Shown: piece after piece, positions 58,872 through 64,000 of the stretch
How positions within the stretch are numbered: position 1 is the stretch's first letter
Layout of the letters: each line of letters starts with the position of its first letter
From: Levilactobacillus zymae
Lineage (GTDB): Bacteria; Bacillota; Bacilli; Lactobacillales; Lactobacillaceae
Assembly (NCBI RefSeq): GCF_032190635.1
Contig: NZ_JAVLAS010000001.1
Coordinates: 1,612,001 to 1,676,000, forward strand
Direction of reading: 5' to 3'
Length of the DNA stretch: 64,000 bases
Translations under genes and position numbers: made by a program
Notes under the pieces: generated by a model
Told to the model about the DNA's origin: nothing
What the model saw: only the letters and a program-made list of their open reading frames with translations
Databases searched by the model: none

Positions 58872-60536
58872 TTAGAACAGTCCCGTAATCGTCCCGTCGG
58901 CCGCGATGTCCATGTCGAGCGCCGCCGGATGCTTCGGCAGGCCCGGCATAGTCAACACGTTCCCGGTCAAGGCGACCACGAAGCCGGCCCCCAAGCGTGG
59001 CGAGAATTCGCGCACGTGGATGGTGAAGTCCGTCGGGGCCCCCAACTGGTGGGCGTCGTCGGTCAGCGAGTACTGGGTCTTGGCCATGCAGACCGGTAAG
59101 TGGTCCCAGCCGCGCTTGGCAAAGGTCTTCAATTGCCGTTGCGCCTTACTCGACAGTTCCACCTTGGCGCCCCCGTAAATCTTCTGGGTGATGGCCTTAA
59201 CCTGCGTTAACAGGTCCGTGCCCGGTTCAACCAACGGCGTAAAGTGACTTTCCTGGTTGGCCGCTTTGACCACGGCTTCGGCCAAATCGGTGGTCCCGGC
59301 CCCGCCATCGGCCCATTCGGTCGTGGTGGCCACGGCCACGTTTTGGGCCTTGACGATGTCGGTCAACGTTTGGATCTCCGCGTCGGTATCGCTAGTGAAG
59401 CGGTTGATGGCTACAACCACCGGCACACCGTACTGTTGCATGCTGTGGATGTGCCGTAAGAGATTGGCACTTCCCTGTTTTAAGGCTGCCAAATTCTCGG
59501 TCTCTAAATCGGCGCGCTTGACGCCACCGTTATACTTCAACGCCCGGACCGTGGCGACGATGACCACGGCGTCCGGCGTTTTGCCTAAGACGGGGGTCTT
59601 GATGTCCATGAACTTTTCGCCCCCGAGGTCGGCCCCGAAACCGGCTTCCGTGACGGCGTAGTCGCCCAACTTCAGCGCCGTTTGGGTCGCTAGAACCGAG
59701 TTACAGCCGTGCGCGATGTTGGCGAACGGCCCCCCGTGGATAATGGCCGGGTTGTGTTCCAGCGTTTGGACCAGGTTCGGCTTGATGGCGTCCTTGAGGA
59801 GCAGGGTGATCGCCCCGCCGACCTTCAAGTCACCGACCGTGACGGGTTCCTTGTCGGTGTTATACCCGATCAGGATGCGATTGACCCGGCGCTTCAAGTC
59901 GGTCAGGTCTTCACTCAGACACAACACCGCCATCAATTCGCTGGCCACGGTGATGTCGAACCCGTCTTGACGCGGCACGCCGGACGTCCGGCCGCCCAAG
60001 CCAATCACGGTTTGACGCAAGGCCCGGTCGTTGATGTCGAGCACGCGTTTCCACACGATCTGCCGCGGGTCTAAATGTAATTCGTTTCCTTGTTGGATGT
60101 GGTTATCAATCAGAGCCGCTAGGGTATCGTGAGCCTCGGTCAACGCGTGCATGTCGCCCGTAAAGTGCAGGTTGATGTCTTCCATCGGGACCACCTGGGC
60201 GTGGCCACCCCCGGTCGCACCCCCCTTTAAGCCCATCACGGGGCCTAAGGACGGTTCCCGTAAGGCTAAGACGGTCTTGTGACCAATTAGGTTTAAGGCA
60301 TCCCCCAACCCGATGGCCACCGTCGACTTGCCTTCACCGGCCGGCGTAGGGTTGATCGAAGTGACCAAGACCAGTTTACCCAACTGGTGTTGCCCGGTCA
60401 GGGGCAGGTTAATTTTCGCCTTGGTATGGCCGTAAGGGTCGATCTGCTCGGGCGTTAAACCGACTTTGGCAGCAATCTTTTCGATCGGTTCCAACGGAGT
60501 GGCTTGGGAAATCGCAATATCTGTGTTCAAGGTCAT
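58872..60536 (-). CDS. fhs: Formate-tetrahydrofolate ligase
   Basis: 554 residues, the standard length. It makes 10-formyl-THF from formate, THF and ATP for purine and fMet-tRNA synthesis. The ATP loop is [18 protein letters not shown] (67-84 region), followed by [37 protein letters not shown], the family signature. AGGAGGAA precedes the ATG. The gene overlaps the EbsA-like gene upstream by one base. It fits with the folate import shown by the folT gene in this window. Confidence 0.97.
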   Translation of the reverse strand: MTLNTDIAISQATPLEPIEKIAAKVGLTPEQIDPYGHTKAKINLPLTGQHQLGKLVLVTSINPTPAGEGKSTVAIGLGDALNLIGHKTVLALREPSLGPVMGLKGGATGGGHAQVVPMEDINLHFTGDMHALTEAHDTLAALIDNHIQQGNELHLDPRQIVWKRVLDINDRALRQTVIGLGGRTSGVPRQDGFDITVASELMAVLCLSEDLTDLKRRVNRILIGYNTDKEPVTVGDLKVGGAITLLLKDAIKPNLVQTLEHNPAIIHGGPFANIAHGCNSVLATQTALKLGDYAVTEAGFGADLGGEKFMDIKTPVLGKTPDAVVIVATVRALKYNGGVKRADLETENLAALKQGSANLLRHIHSMQQYGVPVVVAINRFTSDTDAEIQTLTDIVKAQNVAVATTTEWADGGAGTTDLAEAVVKAANQESHFTPLVEPGTDLLTQVKAITQKIYGGAKVELSSKAQRQLKTFAKRGWDHLPVCMAKTQYSLTDDAHQLGAPTDFTIHVREFSPRLGAGFVVALTGNVLTMPGLPKHPAALDMDIAADGTITGLF

Positions 60537-60955
60537 TAAACTGATTCCTCCTCAGAATGCGGGTGATCGATGGCGGTCTGAATCAGACTCGCCAACTCGA
60601 TGGCCGAGTTACGTGGTAATAAAAATTGATAGATGCGGCCCTGAGCGACGATACCTAACCGATACCGCGAGAGGGTCACGCTACTGATTTGTCGCAGTGG
60701 GATCACCAGGTGACGGTGATTCAAGACGGTGCTGACGGTCAGCACCTGGTGGGCCATGGTGATATTGCGAAAGTGAATCTCTAGCCAACACAGGCCCGCA
60801 AAGGCCACGAAGAAGGCTAAGGTAATCCAGTTAAAATGGGTAACTTCCAACCAGAAAATAGCGCCGATGAGTAGGACAATCAGCGTCCAGCTCCAATTAA
60901 TGACGCTGCTAATGGGGTTGGGTTGGTACAAAAACCGACGTTCTTGGGTTATCAT
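60536..60955 (-). CDS. EbsA-like membrane protein
   Basis: 139 residues. Two adjacent hydrophobic helices ([40 protein letters not shown]) are followed by a cytosolic or surface domain that resembles a bacterial PH-like (YokE/EbsA) domain: [43 protein letters not shown]. EbsA was named in enterococci in connection with aggregation substance; the molecular role is unknown. The end overlaps the start of fhs by one base, so they are cotranscribed. It is divergent from the RNase HI-like gene. Confidence 0.75.
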   Translation of the reverse strand: MITQERRFLYQPNPISSVINWSWTLIVLLIGAIFWLEVTHFNWITLAFFVAFAGLCWLEIHFRNITMAHQVLTVSTVLNHRHLVIPLRQISSVTLSRYRLGIVAQGRIYQFLLPRNSAIELASLIQTAIDHPHSEEESV

Positions 60956-60989
60956 GACTTACAACACCTCACAAAAAGGAGTGATTCCT

Positions 60990-61397
60990 TTGTATTCATT
61001 ATATACGGATGCCGCCACCCAACCGCAAAGCGGGTTAAGCGCGGGGGGCATTCTCTTGATTCATGACCACCACCAAACCCAACACGGCATTGCTTTGACC
61101 GCGACGACCAATCATTTGGCCGAGTTCGAGGTGGCCACCCTGGCCTTTACGCAACTGGCTCACGATTTAGGCGCCCAGTGCGCCACGACCACCGTGCTCT
61201 TTTACACGGATAGTCAAATCGTGAGCCAGAGTCTGGAAAAACGGTACGCGAAACATTATCAGCCGCAGGTCGACGCCCTCTTGGCCGCGCAACGACCCTT
61301 TCAATTGGTCCTCACGCAGTGGGTACCCGAGAAACAAAACCTGGGCGCTCACACCCTAGCCAACCAGGCCCTTCACGCCAGAGAAGACGTTAAGTAG
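60990..61397 (+). CDS. RNase HI-like protein
   Basis: 135 residues from a TTG at 60990, eight bases after AAGGAG; the frame is open much further, into the divergent gene, but without a site. The RNase H fold motifs are YTDAATQPQSGLSAGGI (first Asp), HLAEFEVATLAF (Glu), LFYTDSQIV (second Asp) and GAHTLANQAL (C-terminal His/Asn). Firmicute proteins of this type are called ribonuclease HI family or reverse-transcriptase-like proteins; their in vivo target is unclear. Its last 25 bases overlap the convergent FAD oxidoreductase gene. Confidence 0.85.
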   Translation: MYSLYTDAATQPQSGLSAGGILLIHDHHQTQHGIALTATTNHLAEFEVATLAFTQLAHDLGAQCATTTVLFYTDSQIVSQSLEKRYAKHYQPQVDALLAAQRPFQLVLTQWVPEKQNLGAHTLANQALHAREDVK

Positions 61398-62497
61398 GTG
61401 GTCAGCTGCTTTTCGTATTCGCTCCAATCCGGTGTCCCGCCGTACAACGCGGAGCCGGCCAGTAACCGTCCGATCTGTGGGCCGGTGGTCAAACCCGACG
61501 AGCCTAACCCGGAGGCCACTAAGAAACGCTCGTGTTCCGGTAACGGACCGAAAAACGGCGCGAAGTCGCTGGTATAAGCCCGCGTGCCGACCCGCACACC
61601 GGTAATATTCTGATCCGTCAACCCACTCATCAGGCGTTGAGCACTGGCCAACAGGTCGGCCGTGACCGCGGCGTCTAGGCTCAGATCAAAGTGCTTATCG
61701 TCTTCGTGAGTGGCCCCGACGATTAACTTCCCGTGGCCGAACGGCACAAAGTCCCGTTCGCCTTCGGGCATCAAGACGGGCATCCGCTCCTGTAGCGGGT
61801 AATCCTTAACCGCCAGTTCGATCAACTGGCCCTTTTGAGCCCGGACATCGGTCCGAACGTGCAGCGGGTTCAGTAATTCGGGTAACCAGGCACCGGCCGC
61901 GACGATGACCCGGTCGAACTGTTGCGCGCCTAACGACGTCACCACGTTCTCGTCAGCGTCCAGCTGAACGCGTTCGTGTCGGACGGTCAGGTTGCGTTGA
62001 CTAGCCTGGGTTAGCAGTGCCGCAACTAAGGCCCCGCCGTCGACTCTTGCCCCACCACTGAGGAAGACCCCGGCTTGTGGGTTGGTCAGTAACGGCACCT
62101 TGGCTTGAACTTCCTGGGCCGTCAACTGTTGGACCGTGCCCATCGCGGGAGCAGTCTTGCGTCGTTCCTGGGCCAAAGCATCTAGGGCTTCCAGGTCTGG
62201 TAACGCAGCGCGGGTGACGATGGTCCCGGTCTGTTGATAGACCTCAGTACTTAGCTGCGCATCGTGGACCAATTGGGGATACAGGTCCGCCCCATCCTTA
62301 GCCAAGTGATACCACCGCTGATTACGGCGCTTGGACAACCACGGCGAGATGATCCCGGCCGCCGCTTTACTGGCTTGGCCGTTCCCGTCATCGAATAAGG
62401 TCACCTGTACATGTTGGGCGCCCGGTAACGTACTGAGATAGTACGCCGCGGTCGCGCCCACGATGCCGCCACCGATGATTGCAATTCGTTTTTGCAT
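61373..62497 (-). CDS. FAD-dependent oxidoreductase (DAO family, glycine oxidase / D-amino acid dehydrogenase-like)
   Basis: 374 residues. The FAD-binding Rossmann motif RIAIIGGGIVGATAAYYLS opens the protein. The DAO-family block SKAAAGIISPW follows, and the C-terminal GVRVGTRAYTSDFAPFFGP, SGLGSSGLTTGPQIGRLLA is the conserved FAD-binding end. Members oxidise glycine, sarcosine or D-amino acids. AAGGAGG precedes the ATG at about ten bases. The gene stands alone and converges with the RNase HI-like gene, sharing 25 bases. The amine substrate is not predictable. Confidence 0.9.
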   Translation of the reverse strand: MQKRIAIIGGGIVGATAAYYLSTLPGAQHVQVTLFDDGNGQASKAAAGIISPWLSKRRNQRWYHLAKDGADLYPQLVHDAQLSTEVYQQTGTIVTRAALPDLEALDALAQERRKTAPAMGTVQQLTAQEVQAKVPLLTNPQAGVFLSGGARVDGGALVAALLTQASQRNLTVRHERVQLDADENVVTSLGAQQFDRVIVAAGAWLPELLNPLHVRTDVRAQKGQLIELAVKDYPLQERMPVLMPEGERDFVPFGHGKLIVGATHEDDKHFDLSLDAAVTADLLASAQRLMSGLTDQNITGVRVGTRAYTSDFAPFFGPLPEHERFLVASGLGSSGLTTGPQIGRLLAGSALYGGTPDWSEYEKQLTTYLTSSLA

Positions 62498-62779
62498 CTA
62501 AATTCGACCTCCTTATACCGCCAATCTGACACTCGCTTTCATTCTAGCATAACTTCTTTGGCGGCGACGACGATTCTGTCCGGGGTTGGGGGAAAAAGCG
62601 GTGAAAACTGCACGATTGGCCGGTTCAGCAGCGTTTAAGTTTGTTTAAACTCCCGGTCATCTTCAGGCTAGCGCTCCGCGTTCTCCCCAGCTCCACGGTG
62701 AAAACTTCCTATAATAGTTTCAACCAGTAAACGTGTTAGACTAAGAGTAATTCTAACAACCTGTAAGGAAGTGTCTACC

Positions 62780-62992
62780 ATGACTGAAGCCGATTCCGCC
62801 AAGTATTCGATTACCGTAACGGCCGATGACGACGGCAACGTCAAATTGGCGTCCACCCTCGATGAGGGCCGCACCGTAAGCGCGCTGATGTTGTCGGCGC
62901 TGAGCACCATCAAGAAGAGTCAACCGCAATTGACCCAAAAGCAGTTTCTCGCTATCTGTAACGGCATCTGGGACTATGATCAAAAGTATTGA
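62780..62992 (+). CDS. Small acidic protein, function unknown
   Basis: 70 residues from the ATG at 62780, eight bases after AAGGAAG; a GTG three codons earlier overlaps that site. The protein begins MTEADSAKYSITVTADDDGNVKLAS and ends FLAICNGIWDYDQKY. It has an acidic N-terminal half with beta-like pattern and a helical C-terminal half. It has no signal peptide. Ribosome binding site, codon use and a downstream terminator support a real gene. Family not recognised. Confidence 0.7.
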   Translation: MTEADSAKYSITVTADDDGNVKLASTLDEGRTVSALMLSALSTIKKSQPQLTQKQFLAICNGIWDYDQKY

Positions 62993-63000
62993 GTCCACGC

Positions 63001-63046
63001 AAAAGGGACGCCACCTTCACGTTTTCGTGTTGGTGACGCCCCTTTT
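63001..63046. terminator. Terminator between the small gene and the nitroreductase gene
   Basis: AAAAGGGACGCCACC (63001-63015) pairs with GGTGACGCCCCTTTT (63032-63046) with two mismatches. It can serve both converging genes. Confidence 0.75.
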
Positions 63047-63060
63047 TGACTGACTTTAAG

Positions 63061-63663
63061 TTACTTGAAAACCTTGAACCGGTCGGCATCGGCCATGAAG
63101 TCCTTGTCGCCCGCCGGCGCTTCGATGGACCCAAAGTCCATTTCGGCCCGTAGTTGCCAGCTCGCTGGGATATCAAAGGCGGTCCGCACCTGGTCATCGA
63201 TCAGTGGATTATAGTGTTGAATGTTCGCACCCAAGCCATTTTCCGCTAAGGACGTCCAGACCGCGAATTGCGCGTTCCCTTGCGCCTGTTCCGACCAGTC
63301 ACGGAAGTTGTCGGCGTACAGTGGGAAATTGTCCTCAAATTGCTTGACCACGGCGGTATCCGTAAAGAACAACACCGTCCCAAACGCGGCCTTGAAGCCG
63401 TTGACCTTGTCCGCCGTCTTGGCGAAGGCATCATCGTCCTTGACCACCTTACGTAGTTCGTCGTGCACGATGTCCCAGAGTCGGTCGTGGGCCTGGTTGA
63501 ACAGGATCACGGCCCGGGTCGTCTGGTTGTTAAACGGCGTTGGCGCCAACTTGATGTTGGTTTTAATCAGGTCCGTTAAGTCGTCCGGCGTGGCGGTCAC
63601 GTTGCGGCCTAAGGCGTAGATACTTCGACGTTGTTTCGCTAAATCAATTAATTGGGTTTTCAT
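63061..63663 (-). CDS. Nitroreductase family protein
   Basis: 200 residues, the length of the short FMN nitroreductases (HBN1/YdgI type) of Firmicutes. These cytosolic dimers reduce nitro compounds and quinones with NAD(P)H. Family motifs are the N-terminal RRSIYALGRN, the block LAPTPFNNQTTRAVILF, and NAQFAVWTSLAENGLGANIQHYNPLID. GTGAGGAC precedes the ATG. A palindrome of the kind bound by YodB/HxlR-type redox regulators lies over its promoter. Together with the azoreductase it points to electrophile and quinone defence. Confidence 0.9.
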   Translation of the reverse strand: MKTQLIDLAKQRRSIYALGRNVTATPDDLTDLIKTNIKLAPTPFNNQTTRAVILFNQAHDRLWDIVHDELRKVVKDDDAFAKTADKVNGFKAAFGTVLFFTDTAVVKQFEDNFPLYADNFRDWSEQAQGNAQFAVWTSLAENGLGANIQHYNPLIDDQVRTAFDIPASWQLRAEMDFGSIEAPAGDKDFMADADRFKVFK

Positions 63664-63731
63664 TAGGTAAAGTCCTCACTTTTTAGAATTAAGTTTTAGT
63701 TTAACCAGCAGAACATCTCTGGTGTGAATCT

Positions 63732-63760
63732 AGCATATCAACTTACTTTTTGAAAGTAAA
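63732..63760 (-). promoter_or_regulatory. Nitroreductase promoter with a YodB/HxlR-like operator
   Basis: On the minus strand TTTACT (63755-63760), 17 bp and TATGCT (63732-63737). The palindrome TTACTTT-TTG-AAAGTAA (63743-63759) fills the spacer and overlaps the -35 box. It resembles the TACT-N7-AGTA sites of the B. subtilis quinone-sensing repressor YodB, which controls azoreductase and nitroreductase genes. Confidence 0.6.
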
Positions 63761-63765
63761 GGATT

Positions 63766-64000
63766 TTAACTTGCGGGTCGTAAAAGTTGGGTGACCTGTT
63801 GTTGGACCCACTCACCGGTGTAGGTCGCGGGCGGTTGACATAACACGCCGAGTAAAAAGGTCCACACCGCCGCTACTTGGTCGGGCGCCACAGTCACCTG
63901 CGCCTGAGCACCCCACAAGGTCAAGACCGTCTTAAGACTCTGGGGCAGCGGCCAGGGCGCCGTTAGCACGAAGGCTACCGCGCGGGGGTGGTCCTGCTGA
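63766..64000 (-). CDS. 3' end of an unrecognised gene (partial)
   Basis: The minus-strand frame is open from the window end (64000) to TAA-type stop at 63766, 77 codons with no start needed. The visible part (AVAFVLTAPWPLPQSLKTVL ... WVQQQVTQLLRPAS) is helical and rich in Gln, Leu and Trp, which could fit the C-terminal ligand domain of a TetR-type regulator, but there is no motif to prove it. It lies directly upstream of the nitroreductase promoter on the same strand. If it is a regulator, the nitroreductase is a natural target; this is a guess. Confidence 0.5.
   Translation of the reverse strand, partial: QQDHPRAVAFVLTAPWPLPQSLKTVLTLWGAQAQVTVAPDQVAAVWTFLLGVLCQPPATYTGEWVQQQVTQLLRPAS

Overview
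The window is chromosomal DNA of a Gram-positive lactic acid bacterium of the family Lactobacillaceae. The evidence is the gene order parE-parC, plsY, topA-xerC-hslV-hslU, dprA-rnhB-rbgA and lspA-rluD-pyrR, AGGAGG-type ribosome binding sites, an IS30-family element of the type common in lactobacilli, a folT gene behind a tetrahydrofolate riboswitch, and several small Sec-exported proteins. Base composition of the core genes is clearly above 50% GC, which would fit a high-GC heterofermentative group such as Levilactobacillus; the species call is only an inference. No rRNA, tRNA, CRISPR array or prophage was seen.

Layout. 1-5 kb: accessory enzymes (chloramphenicol-acetyltransferase-like protein, cinnamoyl-esterase-like hydrolase, zinc alcohol dehydrogenase, epoxide-hydrolase-like protein), a small exported protein and one copy of a short intergenic repeat. 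5-22.9 kb: mostly core genes: manganese pyrophosphatase, a LysR regulator, topoisomerase IV, PlsY, a mutarotase-like protein, HslUV, XerC, TopA, DprA, RNase HII and RbgA. An AT-rich ISL3-family element with an exact 8-bp target duplication sits in the topA terminator. 22.9-27 kb: an AT-rich accessory island with two structured non-coding stretches, a broken gene, a tandemly duplicated secreted-protein gene with its 3' region, and an IS30 element that truncated another gene. 27-37.5 kb: an ABC exporter operon with its own membrane-anchored XRE regulator, a lipoprotein hydrolase, a sugar uptake permease with a divergent DeoR regulator, a Nudix hydrolase, a VanZ-like protein, an AI-2E family transporter, GtrA and FolT. 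37.5-44.8 kb: a toxin-antitoxin pair, DegV, and a MarR / phosphodiesterase / MFS operon in which the phosphodiesterase seems to start at ATT and the MFS gene has an in-frame TGA; then rqcH with a structured leader. 44.8-50.6 kb: lspA-rluD-pyrR followed by carA-like and carB-like genes. 50.6-64 kb: azoreductase with a cre site, an amino acid permease, an MmyB-like regulator divergent from a GAPDH gene, a broken small membrane gene, proBA, an exported protein, fhs, an EbsA-like protein, an RNase HI-like protein, a FAD oxidoreductase and a nitroreductase.

The most unusual part is the pyrR-carA-carB locus. Both carbamoyl-phosphate-synthase-like proteins are intact, tightly packed reading frames, yet the small subunit has lost its Cys-His-Glu glutaminase triad and the large subunit has lost its ATP and metal ligands, much of its second ATP-grasp domain and the allosteric domain. 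They look like a maintained pair of pseudoenzymes beside an apparently normal PyrR, possibly with a regulatory or scaffolding role.

Gene starts were moved from the longest frame wherever a ribosome binding site clearly favoured an inner codon. Promoters, operators and terminators were found by eye and are predictions.
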